DNA of 39,754 bases from positions 1-39,754 of the forward strand of contig DAHXNK010000011.1 of the NCBI GenBank assembly GCA_027365415.1, written 5' to 3'. Every line of letters starts with the position of its first letter. The first letter of the stretch is position 1. Under the pieces are notes generated by a model. That model searched no databases. It was not told where the DNA came from and saw only the letters and a list, made by a program, of their open reading frames with translations. A program made the translations under genes and the position numbers. The DNA comes from Acidobacteriaceae bacterium. GTDB taxonomy: Bacteria > Acidobacteriota > Terriglobia > Terriglobales > Acidobacteriaceae. Positions 1 through 8,027 of the stretch are shown piece by piece.

Positions 1-768
1 CGGCTGGCCGAGAGCGATCCCATTGTTCGCGCCGTTCTGGAAGCACTGCATCGTCGTCACGATCTGGCGCAAGAAACAGTTCTGGTGACTGCCGGGGGTA
101 CGCGGGAACCCATTGATCCTGTGCGCTACATTGGTAATCGTTCCAGCGGCAAGATGGGCTACGCGCTGGCAGAGGCTGCGCGGCAACGCGGCGCTCGCGT
201 CCTGCTCATCAGCGCGCCAACCCAACTGCAACCGCCTGCCGGGTGTGAAATGATCCCCGTGATTACAGCAGACGAGATGCACGCCGCCGTCCTCCATCAT
301 CTGTCGCAGGCCACGCTGGTCATCAAAGCGGCTGCGGTCGCCGATTTCCGTCCACGCATCCAGGCAGACCAGAAGATCAAACGCGCCGGGCCGATCACGC
401 TGCAGCTTGAGCCGACCGAAGACATTCTGGCCGAAGTTGTCCAGCGTCGCAATCCGGGCACGCTGGTGATTGGCTTTGCCGCCGAGACCAATCAGCCGCT
501 TCAACACGGGCGCGGCAAGCTGGAGCGCAAAGGTGCCGATGCCATTGTTCTGAACGATGTATCCCGCGAGGGGATTGGCTTTGATTCCGACCGCAATGCT
601 GCCACGTTTTTGACTCCTTCGACGGCCATCGACCTGCCAGAGATGAGCAAACGCGCACTGGCCGACCGCATTCTGGACGAGGCGCTGGCGCTGCGGCATT
701 CACGAAATGTAATCTCCGAGACGGCCACCTACTCCACGCCTTCGCACACGCCCGTTCATCGCCACTAA
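1..768 (+). CDS. coaBC: CoaBC, C-terminal phosphopantothenate-cysteine ligase part (5' truncated by window)
   Basis: The reading frame is open from base 1, so only about 255 C-terminal residues are seen. The product belongs to the bifunctional phosphopantothenoylcysteine decarboxylase / phosphopantothenate-cysteine ligase of coenzyme A synthesis; what is present is the CoaB ligase half, which joins cysteine to 4'-phosphopantothenate with CTP. The start of that domain is recognisable as VTAGGTREPIDPVRYIGNRS followed by SGKMGYALAEAA, the usual nucleotide-binding loop. Later come KAAAVADFRP and the K-I-K-R segment, and the conserved VLND near the end of the domain. The internal GTG at base 85 is not a real start, because homologous sequence continues upstream of it. 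A Ser/Thr/His-rich tail ends the protein. The next gene starts 2 bp downstream, so the two are probably co-transcribed. Confidence 0.95.
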   Translation, partial: RLAESDPIVRAVLEALHRRHDLAQETVLVTAGGTREPIDPVRYIGNRSSGKMGYALAEAARQRGARVLLISAPTQLQPPAGCEMIPVITADEMHAAVLHHLSQATLVIKAAAVADFRPRIQADQKIKRAGPITLQLEPTEDILAEVVQRRNPGTLVIGFAAETNQPLQHGRGKLERKGADAIVLNDVSREGIGFDSDRNAATFLTPSTAIDLPEMSKRALADRILDEALALRHSRNVISETATYSTPSHTPVHRH

Positions 769-770
769 AC

Positions 771-1673
771 ATGCCGCCTCCGAGGAACACCGAGCCAATG
801 GATACCGAATCGCGCCAACACGCGCACACGCTGCTGGAGTTTTGCCGCGAGCTGGGCCTGACCGATTTCTATCGCGGAAAAAATGACCTGCAAAACGAAC
901 CGCTCGTGGATACCCTGGCATCGCCTGTTCCCATCGCCTCTCCATCGGAGGCGGTTGCTACGCCAGCGCCGGAGCTTCCGGTTGCACACCTTGATCCCAG
1001 CACACAGGAAGACACGCTCGACATGGCTCGTAAAACTGCAATTCTTTATCCGCCCAACGTTGCAATCGCAAACACTCCTACGCTGCTGCCTGCGCAAAAG
1101 CCAGCAGCCCTGCAGTCCATTCGCGAGGAGATTGGCGACTGCACGCGCTGCACACTCTGCGAGCAGCGCAACAAAATTGTCTTTGGCGATGGCGACCCCA
1201 ATGCCGAGCTGATGTTTGTTGGCGAAGGGCCAGGTGCAGACGAGGACGAACAGGGACTTCCCTTTGTTGGCCGGGGCGGCCAGTTGCTGAACAACATGAT
1301 TACCGCAATGGGCTTGAGTCGCGAGCAGGTTTACATTGCCAACATCGTCAAATGCAGACCGCCGGAAAATCGCGTGCCAGAGTTTGATGAAGCTACCACC
1401 TGCACGCCTTTTCTCTTTCGGCAAATTGATGTGATCCGTCCGCGCCTGCTGGTCGCGCTGGGCGCAACGGCGGCAACGTATCTGCTGGCCGGCAAGAGTT
1501 CCCTCGCCTCGCTGCGCGGGCGCATCCACGATTGTCGTGGCTCCAAGCTGGTCGTGACCTACCATCCGGCCTACCTGTTGCGCGATCCGCGCCAGAAGCC
1601 AGAGGCATGGAAGGATTTGCAGCTCGCCATGAAATTTCTCGGTCTAAAGCCACCGCCAAAGACAAAAAGCTAG
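771..1673 (+). CDS. Uracil-DNA glycosylase, family 4 (Fe-S type)
   Basis: Removes uracil from DNA, starting base excision repair. The catalytic domain lies at about residues 112-295. It shows the family 4 motif GEGPGADEDEQG (151-162) followed by PFVGRGGQLL, the segment NIVKCRPPENR (191-201), and the C-terminal HPAYLLRDP with H265. Cysteines for the 4Fe-4S cluster are present: C124/C127/C130 near the start of the domain, then C195 and C211, matching the C-x2-C ... C-x(15-16)-C layout of the family. The first 110 residues are a Pro/Ala-rich extension without a recognisable domain, which makes the protein (300 aa) longer than typical members of about 200-220 aa. An alternative start is ATG 798 (residue 10, MDTESRQ). 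It follows coaBC by 2 bp. Confidence 0.93.
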   Translation: MPPPRNTEPMDTESRQHAHTLLEFCRELGLTDFYRGKNDLQNEPLVDTLASPVPIASPSEAVATPAPELPVAHLDPSTQEDTLDMARKTAILYPPNVAIANTPTLLPAQKPAALQSIREEIGDCTRCTLCEQRNKIVFGDGDPNAELMFVGEGPGADEDEQGLPFVGRGGQLLNNMITAMGLSREQVYIANIVKCRPPENRVPEFDEATTCTPFLFRQIDVIRPRLLVALGATAATYLLAGKSSLASLRGRIHDCRGSKLVVTYHPAYLLRDPRQKPEAWKDLQLAMKFLGLKPPPKTKS

Positions 1674-1696
1674 ACGGATGGCCGGGTGCTGTGTGC

Positions 1697-1727
1697 CCCA
1701 TTCAAGCCTTCTTTTGGCTTGAGTGGG
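1697..1727 (+). repeat. Long hairpin downstream of the uracil-DNA glycosylase gene
   Basis: A 12-base arm at 1697-1708 pairs with 1716-1727, with a single G-T wobble, around a T-rich 7-base loop. It lies 24 bases after the stop codon. There is no T-tract after the hairpin, so it is not a classical intrinsic terminator. It may be an mRNA 3'-end stabiliser or an acidobacterial intergenic repeat; the second idea is from memory of similar elements and is not proven here. Confidence 0.55.
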
Positions 1728-1769
1728 AAGAGAATCCGCGCTCTTCGTTCATTCCATCCATTCAATGAA

Positions 1770-1817
1770 GCGTCATTCTGAATGGAGGTCGCCGCAGGCG
1801 ACCGAAGGGAAGAATAA
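1770..1817. repeat. Intergenic hairpin repeat, REP-like copy 1
   Basis: The sequence runs from GTCATTCTGAATGGAG into a perfect 7-bp hairpin (GGTCGCC at 1787-1793, GCA loop, GGCGACC at 1797-1803) and then CGAAGGGAAGAAT. The copy at 4630-4675 has the same plan: a short GC hairpin followed by CGAA and a purine-rich GGAGGGATCT. Both are confined to intergenic DNA. I take them as members of one dispersed family. Confidence 0.5.
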
Positions 1818-1824
1818 GGCACGG

Positions 1825-1850
1825 AAAAAGGCGGGCATCTGCTACCCGCC
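1825..1850 (-). terminator. Intrinsic terminator of rpmB
   Basis: On the minus strand GGCGGG (1850-1845) pairs with CCCGCC (1835-1830) around a 9-base loop and is followed directly by TTTTTCC. It lies about 63 bases past the rpmB stop codon and is correctly oriented to end that transcript. Confidence 0.8.
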
Positions 1851-1912
1851 TCTTTCGATATGCTTATTTTCTGCGCAAAGATTCTGCACCGCTCCGCGCG
1901 GAGCCGTACCCG

Positions 1913-2101
1913 CTACGCCTTGACGACTTTGCCGGACTTGATGCAGCCGGTGCAGACGCGGACGCGCTTGTTGCCGCTCTCCACCTTGGCCTTGACCGTG
2001 TGCAGGTTGACGTTCCAGCGCCGACGTGTGACGTTGTGCGCGTGAGAAATGTTGTTGCCGAACTGCGGCTTCTTGCCGCAAACTTCACAAATCTGTGCCA
2101 T
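1913..2101 (-). CDS. rpmB: 50S ribosomal protein L28
   Basis: A 62-residue L28 of the large ribosomal subunit. It begins MAQICEVCGKKPQFGNNISH and continues AHNVTRRRWNVNLHTV, the classical L28 signature. Four cysteines in two CxxC pairs (C6/C9 and C50/C53) mark it as the zinc-binding form; paralogues made under zinc starvation lack them. The start at 2101 is chosen because upstream in-frame sequence is not L28-like and an AGGA ribosome binding site lies about 10 bases before it. The gene is a single transcription unit with its own promoter (2190-2218) and terminator (1825-1850), divergent from the glycosyltransferase at 2290. Confidence 0.97.
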   Translation of the reverse strand: MAQICEVCGKKPQFGNNISHAHNVTRRRWNVNLHTVKAKVESGNKRVRVCTGCIKSGKVVKA

Positions 2102-2189
2102 GACGTAGATTCCTGTCTCTCGATGATTGAAACGGTACAGGTCTAGCACGCCACCCAGCGGAAAAACCAGACACCAGCACCAATTTCCA

Positions 2190-2218
2190 AGTGTAGCGAA
2201 ATCTGGACTGGGAATCAA
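2190..2218 (-). promoter_or_regulatory. Sigma-70-type promoter of rpmB
   Basis: Reading the minus strand, TTGATT (2218-2213), a 17-base spacer, and TACACT (2195-2190). Both boxes differ from consensus at two positions and the spacing is ideal. This would give an rpmB leader of about 80 bases. Confidence 0.6.
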
Positions 2219-2289
2219 TTCCCTTTGAGCATAAAATTGTCTGGAGCGCGCGCACTCTGAATCGCTGACGCATCCCACGGCTTCCAACC

Positions 2290-3636
2290 TTGACGACGAC
2301 CTCCGAGCCAAACCGCACTGCCACTGACGTTGACGCACACGCGCCGACAAATCTTCTACCCACGTTTCTGCCAACGTTTCTGCCAACCTGGGCCGTCTTC
2401 TGGGCTGCATTTCTGGTGCGCGTGGCCTACATGACGCTGGCGCACACCTATCGCTTTCGACCCTATGGCGATCATTTCCAGTTTGGCTGGGAGATGGGCC
2501 GCATCGCGCGCGCACTCGTCACCGGCTACGGCTACGCCGACCCATTCTCCGGCCATACGGGGCCAACGGCCTGGGTCGCGCCGCTCTATCCCCTGCTGCT
2601 GGCTGGAGTGTTTCGCATCTTTGGCATCTTCACGCTGAAATCTGCGTGGGTCATTCTTACGATTAACTGTTTTTTTTCTGCGCTCACCACGCGCACCACC
2701 TACGAGATCGCAGCGCGCTGCTTCAATCGGCGCGTCGCCGTCTGGTCGGCGTGGATCTGGGCGCTCTATCCCGCCGCGATGCAGTATGCGGTTCGCTGGG
2801 TGTGGGAGATGACGCTGAGCGCCTGGCTCTTTACGCTGGTCATCGTCGTGGCGCTTCGGATGCGACATGTCGGCGAGCAGGGTTCCAATGGCGAAACGCG
2901 CACGCCGCCACGCTGGCTGCTCTTTGGATTTCTCTGGGGCATGATTGCGCTCAGCAACCCATCGCTGCTGCTCTTTCTCCCTGCCAACGGGATATGGATT
3001 CTATTGGGCACAAAAAATCTGCGCCGCCAGATTGCTTATGCTACGGCCTCGACCATAATTTTTCTGCTCTGCATCGCGCCGTGGGTTGCACGGAATGAAT
3101 TGGCCTTCCATCAATTTATCCCCATGCGCGCTAATTTCGGCGCGGAGTTCTGCCTGGGCAATGGCCCCGGAGCCAATGGATTTCTGATGGAGTTTGACCA
3201 TCCCTTCCAATCGCCGGAACAGTTGCGGCTCTACCGGGAAATGGGCGAAGTGGCCTACGCCAAAATGCGCGGACGGCTGGCCTGGGCCAATGTCCATACC
3301 GATCCTTGGCTCTTTGTACGCGACAGCGTCAAGCGCTTTTATTTTTTCTGGATCAGCGTGCCCCACCCCGCCGATGATGCCTGGTATGTGGAGGTGGGCC
3401 GTGTAGCCAACTTTGGCTTTGTCAGCGTGGCGGGATTGCTGGGGCTGGCGCTGGCCTGCAAGCGGCGCGTTCCGGGAGTGGCGCTGTTTGTCTGGGCTTT
3501 TCTGTCGGTTCCGCTGGTGTACTACTTCGTCACTGTTCATGCGCGCTTTCGTCATCCATTGGAGCCGCTGATCGCCATTCTGGGGGTCTATCTCTTCCAA
3601 TCCGCAGAAAAACGCGCGCCTGCGCGGGAAAACTGA
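2290..3636 (+). CDS. Membrane glycosyltransferase, GT39/GT83-like (PMT_2 superfamily)
   Basis: A 448-residue polytopic membrane protein resembling bacterial dolichyl-phosphate-mannose/ArnT-like transferases, which move a sugar from a polyprenyl-phosphate carrier at the outer face of the inner membrane. Visible features are a first membrane segment at about residues 30-45, then an extracytoplasmic loop with FRPYGDHFQFGWEMGRIARA and GHTGPTAWVAPLYPLLLAG, which resembles the family pattern in which P-x-Y-P follows a loop acidic residue, and many further hydrophobic helices. Acceptor and donor cannot be read from sequence. The only in-frame start that keeps the first helix is TTG 2290, with no clear ribosome binding site, so the start is uncertain. 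The N-terminus contains a tandem 12-bp duplication (2362-2385) giving repeated LPTF. Confidence 0.75.
   Translation: MTTTSEPNRTATDVDAHAPTNLLPTFLPTFLPTWAVFWAAFLVRVAYMTLAHTYRFRPYGDHFQFGWEMGRIARALVTGYGYADPFSGHTGPTAWVAPLYPLLLAGVFRIFGIFTLKSAWVILTINCFFSALTTRTTYEIAARCFNRRVAVWSAWIWALYPAAMQYAVRWVWEMTLSAWLFTLVIVVALRMRHVGEQGSNGETRTPPRWLLFGFLWGMIALSNPSLLLFLPANGIWILLGTKNLRRQIAYATASTIIFLLCIAPWVARNELAFHQFIPMRANFGAEFCLGNGPGANGFLMEFDHPFQSPEQLRLYREMGEVAYAKMRGRLAWANVHTDPWLFVRDSVKRFYFFWISVPHPADDAWYVEVGRVANFGFVSVAGLLGLALACKRRVPGVALFVWAFLSVPLVYYFVTVHARFRHPLEPLIAILGVYLFQSAEKRAPAREN
2362..2385 (+). repeat. Tandem 12-bp duplication inside the glycosyltransferase gene
   Basis: ACGTTTCTGCCA occurs twice head to tail, producing the repeated residues TFLP just before the first membrane helix. 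The duplication is in frame and exact, suggesting recent slippage. Confidence 0.9.
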
Positions 3637-3705
3637 GGCCCTGCGCGCCGCAATACGTCCGTTTGCCATTTGCCTTGACCATCCACACCAGCCTCGCCCT
3701 TCGGT

Positions 3706-4626
3706 ATGATGGAAAAGATGCCCGTTGACGTTCAGCACATTCTCCACTCTGGTTCGGAGCGAATCGATCAAGCGTTGGATCGCCTGCTTCCCACGCCTGA
3801 CACGATCCCGCACTCCATCCACCGCGCCATGCGCCACACCGTCTTTGCTGGCGGCAAGCGGTTGCGCCCCATTCTCTGTATGGAGGCCGCGCGCATGGTC
3901 GCCCATCAAAAAAGCAGCGCCGCATCCTATCCCGAAGGCATTGAAGAGCTTGGCTCCGCCATTGAGATGCTGCACACCTACTCGCTGGTGCATGACGACC
4001 TGCCCGCGCTCGACAACGACGATCTGCGACGCGGCAAGCCCACCTGCCACGTCGTCTTTGGCGAGGCTATCGCCATTCTTGCCGGAGACGCGCTCCAAAC
4101 GCAGGCATACGAGGTTCTCTCCAACCTGCGCTGCCCCGCGCCCGCCATCGTCTCCATTGTGCGCGAGATTGCCATCGCGACGGGAACCGTTGAAGGCATG
4201 ATCGGCGGCCAGGTGCTCGATATTGAAGGCGAGCGGCAAGCGCCCACCGCCGCAATGGTCGAAGCCATTCACCGCGCCAAGACTGGCGCGCTCATCACCA
4301 CCAGCCTGGTCTGCGGCGGCATCTACGCAGGCGCGTCGCCGAACGAAGTTGAGCATCTGCGCGTCTTTGGAAAGAAGGCCGGACTCAGCTTCCAGATCGT
4401 CGATGATGTTCTCGATGTCACGCAAAGCTCCGAGCAATTGGGCAAGACCGCTGGCAAGGATGCCGCTACGGTCAAGGCAACCTGGCCCGCTGTTTATGGG
4501 CTTGAAAAATCCCTCGCAGATGCCGCCAATTTGATCACAGCCGCCTTTGCCGAGATGGAAGGATTCGGCGCGTCAGCCGAGCCGTTGAAGGCCGTCGCCC
4601 GCTATCTGGTCGAACGCAAACATTAA
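3706..4626 (+). CDS. ispA: Farnesyl diphosphate synthase (short-chain polyprenyl synthetase, IspA type)
   Basis: Condenses isopentenyl diphosphate with allylic diphosphates to make the C15 precursor of undecaprenyl phosphate, quinones and hopanoids. The first aspartate-rich motif is HDDLPALDNDDLRRG, with D97/D98 and D103, in the bacterial DDx4D form. The second is VDDVLD at D233/D234/D237. GGKRLRP (49-55) is the isopentenyl-diphosphate-binding segment. The residues four and five places before D97 are S93 and Y92, as I recall from E. coli IspA, which favours a C15 over a C20 product; a geranylgeranyl synthase cannot be excluded. At 306 aa it is close to the family length. ATG codons at 3706, 3709 and 3718 are all possible starts. 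Confidence 0.92.
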   Translation: MMEKMPVDVQHILHSGSERIDQALDRLLPTPDTIPHSIHRAMRHTVFAGGKRLRPILCMEAARMVAHQKSSAASYPEGIEELGSAIEMLHTYSLVHDDLPALDNDDLRRGKPTCHVVFGEAIAILAGDALQTQAYEVLSNLRCPAPAIVSIVREIAIATGTVEGMIGGQVLDIEGERQAPTAAMVEAIHRAKTGALITTSLVCGGIYAGASPNEVEHLRVFGKKAGLSFQIVDDVLDVTQSSEQLGKTAGKDAATVKATWPAVYGLEKSLADAANLITAAFAEMEGFGASAEPLKAVARYLVERKH

Positions 4627-4629
4627 CGT

Positions 4630-4765
4630 CTTGTCCTCCCGACCGGAGTTCGCTCAGGCGAACGAAATGGAGGGATCTGCAGTGGCTTTTTCGGAAGGAA
4701 ACCGCAGATTTCTCGACTCGGTAGCTGCGGCAACCTCGCTCGAAATGACAGATTATTTTTTCGAG
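4630..4765. repeat. Intergenic hairpin repeat, REP-like copy 2, with extended arms
   Basis: GTTCGC-TCA-GGCGAAC forms a short hairpin followed by GAAATGGAGGGATCTGC, matching the plan of the element at 1770-1817. To its right lie CCGCAGATTTCTCGACTCGG and, further on, CTCGCTCGAAATGACAG, which reads on the other strand as a GTCATTTCGAGCGAG-type repeat. It occupies most of the 183-base gap between ispA and the Fe-S assembly gene. Confidence 0.5.
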
Positions 4766-4809
4766 AATGCAATTTTGAATCCAGGCAATGCAACAAGAAA
4801 GGCCACACC

Positions 4810-5142
4810 ATGCCACTTACCGTTGAAGACATCCGCACCGCGCTTAAAGATGTGTACGACCCGGAGGTTCCGGTCAACATCGTCGATCTGGGCCTGGTCT
4901 ACCGCATTGACCTCTTCGACGATGCCAGCGCGCCCGGCATGGAGCCAAAGCAGCGCGTGGAGATTGATGTCTCGATGACCTCACCCGGCTGCCCCTCGCA
5001 TAGCTTCATTATCGAAACCATGCGCAATCGTCTGGCGGGCATTCCCGGCCTTAGCCAGTCGTCGGTAAATCTGGTCTGGGAACCATCGTGGAATCCCGAA
5101 CGCCTGAGCGCCGACGCGCGCAAGCAGTTGGGCATCGACTAG
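4810..5142 (+). CDS. MIP18/DUF59 family metal-sulfur cluster assembly factor (SufT/PaaD-like)
   Basis: A 110-residue single-domain protein of the MIP18 family, whose members help mature or insert Fe-S clusters. The hallmark DPEVPVNIVDLGLVY is near residues 17-31, and MTSPGCPSHS carries the conserved cysteine thought to bind metal or cluster. The C-terminal WEPSWNPERLSADARKQLGI is the second family signature. A purine-rich AAGAAAGG lies about 9 bases before the ATG. The gene stands alone, with no suf or isc neighbours here. SufT and PaaD are both members, and with no suf or phenylacetate genes nearby a general assembly role is the safer reading. Confidence 0.88.
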   Translation: MPLTVEDIRTALKDVYDPEVPVNIVDLGLVYRIDLFDDASAPGMEPKQRVEIDVSMTSPGCPSHSFIIETMRNRLAGIPGLSQSSVNLVWEPSWNPERLSADARKQLGID

Positions 5143-5236
5143 GCGTGGTGGCACCATAAACCGTTCCCTCCTTGGCTGGAGCCATGTCCCCTTCAAAATG
5201 CCCAAGAAAATTCTGCATGCGCCCACTTTTTGAAGA

Positions 5237-5256
5237 GGCGGGACGCTAGTTCCGCC
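5237..5256. other. Small inverted repeat between convergent genes
   Basis: GGCGG and CCGCC arms flank GACGCTAGTT in the 144-base gap between the convergent Fe-S assembly gene and hlyD-like gene. No T-tract follows on either strand, so it is only a weak candidate for a bidirectional 3'-end structure. Confidence 0.3.
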
Positions 5257-5286
5257 GCAAATACCTTAAGGCGTGCAAAGATTCCG

Positions 5287-6501
5287 TCAATTCTTCACCT
5301 GCACCGTTGGCGTTACGGACATGCCGGGGCGCAACAGGTGATCCTTGTTTTCATCTGGATTGGTAAAGTCGATCCGCACCGGAATGCGCTGCACCACCTT
5401 GACGTAGTTGCCCGTCGCATTCTCCGGCGGAAACAGGCTGAGCATGGAGCCAGTCGCGCCGCCGATTTGCGTAATCTTGCCGTGGTACTCCCGGCCTCCG
5501 TAGGCATCCACGGTGATGATAACCGGCTGTCCGGCGCGCATGTGCGTCAACTGTGTCTCTTTGAAGTCTGCCACGACCCAGACATTTTCCAGAGGAATCA
5601 GCGTCATCAGCGTTTGGCCGCTGCTGACATTCTGCCCCACTTCAACCGTCTTGTTGTTCACAATACCCGACTCCGGCGCGATGATCGTGGTGTAACTCAA
5701 GTTCAGCCGCGCCTGCTCAACAGCGGCCTGCGCCTGCTGCACCTGCGCCGCAGCTTGATCGGCCTTGGCCTTCTGCGCGGCCACCTGCTTCGGCCCGGTC
5801 TGGGCCGCGCTGTAGCTTGCCTGCGCCTCCGCCAGTCGTTCCTTGGACTGGCGCACAGCTTGCTGCGCAGCCATCAGATTGGCCTGTGCTTCTTCCAATT
5901 GCGCCTTGCCTGCGGCAGCAGCGGCAACGGTGGCATCATATTGTTGCTTGGAGATTACGTCCCGCTGCACCAGCGGCGTGTAGCGTTGCAAGTCCAGTTG
6001 CGCCTTGGTGTTGTTGGCCTCGGCCACCATAACCTGCGCCTGCGCCACATCCAATTGCTTTTCTGACTGCGTAATCCCCGACAGAGATCCCTGAACATCG
6101 GCGCCTGCCGAGCGCAGTTGCGAACTGGTGTTAACCCCTATGATGGGTACATTGACCAGAGTCGCTTCATAGTTGGCCTGCGCGCTGGTCAAGCTTGCCT
6201 CCGCCTGATCGAGCGCGGCCTGAAAGTCCCGCGGATCAATCTGCACCAGCACCTGCCCTTTATCCACGCGCTGATTGTCCTCGACGTTCAACTGAACGAC
6301 CTGGCCCTGAATGCGCGCACTGATCTGCACCAGCGGCCCATCGATCTGAGCATCGTCGGTGTCTTCATAATATGTTGAGTGCCACCAGAAAAGGGCAGCC
6401 CCTATAACCAGCAGAGCAACTACGCCGAAAAGGAGCAGGCGCTTGCGAAAGGGCGGCGCAGCCGGTTGTAATTCGGTTTCTTCAGATTTCAATTCCGCCA
6501 C
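5287..6501 (-). CDS. HlyD/EmrA-family periplasmic adaptor (membrane fusion) protein
   Basis: A 404-residue adaptor linking an inner-membrane pump to an outer-membrane channel. It has a short cytoplasmic N-terminus, one membrane helix at about 19-41 (RLLLFGVVALLVIGAALFWW), a split barrel-sandwich/lipoyl domain (QISARIQGQVVQLNVEDNQR, then APESGIVNNKTVEVGQNV), and between them a long Ala/Gln-rich coiled-coil hairpin at about 90-250. The final third (VVADFKETQLTHMRAGQPVI and VRIDF) is the beta-barrel part typical of EmrA. The start is GTG 6501, with GGAGG about 9 bases upstream, lying 2 bp past the TolC stop codon. The two genes are an operon, but no MFS or ABC pump follows; hlyD is the last minus-strand gene of the unit. 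Confidence 0.92.
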   Translation of the reverse strand: MAELKSEETELQPAAPPFRKRLLLFGVVALLVIGAALFWWHSTYYEDTDDAQIDGPLVQISARIQGQVVQLNVEDNQRVDKGQVLVQIDPRDFQAALDQAEASLTSAQANYEATLVNVPIIGVNTSSQLRSAGADVQGSLSGITQSEKQLDVAQAQVMVAEANNTKAQLDLQRYTPLVQRDVISKQQYDATVAAAAAGKAQLEEAQANLMAAQQAVRQSKERLAEAQASYSAAQTGPKQVAAQKAKADQAAAQVQQAQAAVEQARLNLSYTTIIAPESGIVNNKTVEVGQNVSSGQTLMTLIPLENVWVVADFKETQLTHMRAGQPVIITVDAYGGREYHGKITQIGGATGSMLSLFPPENATGNYVKVVQRIPVRIDFTNPDENKDHLLRPGMSVTPTVQVKN

Positions 6502-6503
6502 GT

Positions 6504-7898
6504 CTACTTGCCTCCGAGGTATGCCTTGTACTGCAATTGCGCCAAGCCGATGGCGCGAGCCAGCGATAGTTTCGCTAAATTGTGCTGATACAAACTGCTC
6601 ACATATTGATCATTTGCCTGCGCCACGGTCGAGAGCGCCTGCGAGACCGCCAGATTGTCGGCAACTCCCTCTTTGTAGCTCTCCTGCGCCTCGCTCAGCG
6701 TTTCGCTGGCAAGTTCCATGTTACTTTGCGCCACCTTCACCAGCTTGGCTGCGGCCTGAATATCCAGAATGCTGTCCTGCACATCGGCGCGCACCTGCCC
6801 CTCCAGATTATTTTCCTGCGCCAGCATTTGTTGCAGCGCTGCATCCGCCACACGCGCATCCCCACGCAGCCTTCCCTCCTCAAATAAGGGAGCGGTCAAC
6901 TGGCCGGAGAGATTCAAGGTGGCATAGGAATTGCTTGGGTTCACGCCTATCTCGCCATAATCAATTTCAAAGTTGAGTTGCGGCAGCCGCTCCATTCTTG
7001 CAGCGGATCGGGATTTTTCTGCGGCAATGACCTGTTCCTGCAATGCCTTCAGATCGTTGCGATATTTCAATGCCCGTTGCATTGCCTGCTGCGCGTCCAG
7101 ATCATCCAAAGCCGCATAGGGAGCGCTGTCCGTCAGATCGAAGGACTGATCCAGCGGAAGCCCGATGGCGCGAGCCAAGGCAATCTTGTCCTTCGCGTAT
7201 TGGTTCTGCACAACAATCAAGGACTGCTGCTGTGTTTGATAATCGACACGCGCGCGCAGTTCATCCAACCGGGGCGAGACGCCCGCCTGATGGCTGTATA
7301 CCGCCTGATCCAATGAAATTTTTGACGTGGCAACCTGCGCCTGCGCGCTGTTCAGCCGCGCCGCATCCGCCAGGCAGAGAAAATAGGCGTTGCCCACCGT
7401 CACCACGACCAAATCACGCGCATCCTGCACGGAAAGCTGTCCAGCCCGAAAGTCGTGCTTTGACGCTAAATAATTTTCCAGCGAGGAAACATTCACCAGC
7501 GCCTGATTCAGTGTTAGGCGAAAATCCGTGTAGCCATACGGCCCAATCACGGCAGGAAATCCTGGCCCGCGCAGCCCCTCCGCCTGCAAATTGGTCTGCG
7601 CCACCGTATCCTGGGCAGTTCCCATCACCGATGGAAGCAACGACTGCAAGGCTTGCAACCGCTGCCCGCCCGCGCTCCGTGCATCTTCCGCTTGCAGCAT
7701 CAGCCCCAAGTTGTACCGCAGCCCGCGCTGGATGGCATCATCCAATCCCAGCGCCAGCACCTGCGCGGATGCCTTTTGCTGCACCACGCTGCCCTGAAAA
7801 TTGCTACTTGATCCCGTCTGCCCCAATAAAGAAGCAGAGGCCATCAGGCAAGCAAGCGCTCCTGGCGCAAGGATTCTCCGAAACGAAAACTTCTGCAT
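6504..7898 (-). CDS. TolC-family outer membrane efflux channel
   Basis: A 464-residue outer membrane factor. A signal peptide (MQKFSFRRILAPGALACLMA with cleavage probably after SASLLGQ) is followed by two outer membrane efflux repeats rich in Ala/Gln/Leu helices. LGLDDAIQRGLRYNLGL near residue 50 and the matching ARAIGLPLDQSFDL in the middle are the family repeat starts. It would form the trimeric channel docked by the adaptor encoded 2 bp downstream. The start codon is followed by a credible signal sequence, although the ribosome binding site is weak. TACAAT about 10 bases before the ATG could be a -10 element, implying a very short leader. Confidence 0.93.
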   Translation of the reverse strand: MQKFSFRRILAPGALACLMASASLLGQTGSSSNFQGSVVQQKASAQVLALGLDDAIQRGLRYNLGLMLQAEDARSAGGQRLQALQSLLPSVMGTAQDTVAQTNLQAEGLRGPGFPAVIGPYGYTDFRLTLNQALVNVSSLENYLASKHDFRAGQLSVQDARDLVVVTVGNAYFLCLADAARLNSAQAQVATSKISLDQAVYSHQAGVSPRLDELRARVDYQTQQQSLIVVQNQYAKDKIALARAIGLPLDQSFDLTDSAPYAALDDLDAQQAMQRALKYRNDLKALQEQVIAAEKSRSAARMERLPQLNFEIDYGEIGVNPSNSYATLNLSGQLTAPLFEEGRLRGDARVADAALQQMLAQENNLEGQVRADVQDSILDIQAAAKLVKVAQSNMELASETLSEAQESYKEGVADNLAVSQALSTVAQANDQYVSSLYQHNLAKLSLARAIGLAQLQYKAYLGGK

Positions 7899-7998
7899 TC
7901 TCTATAAATTGTAACTGAATGGTTGTCCCTGCTTCTCGAATACCGCCCCGCCGAAGGCTCACCAAACATCGAATGGCAACACACATCTGGCAGGATTT

Positions 7999-8012
7999 GA
8001 GACACTAGTCTC
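7999..8012. promoter_or_regulatory. Perfect inverted repeat in the tolC-ppk divergent promoter region
   Basis: GAGAC-ACTA-GTCTC lies 15 bases before the ppk start codon, within the 129-base gap between divergently transcribed tolC-like and ppk genes. Its size and place fit either an operator or a small mRNA hairpin near the ppk ribosome binding site. No family of regulator can be named. Confidence 0.3.
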
Positions 8013-8027
8013 TGGAAGCGAAATGAT

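Noticed and set aside
3001-4437. Long minus-strand open frame (478 codons) opposite the glycosyltransferase and ispA
   Set aside because: It spans two well-supported plus-strand genes and an intergenic gap, has low-complexity His/Gly/Arg-rich translation and no recognisable domain.
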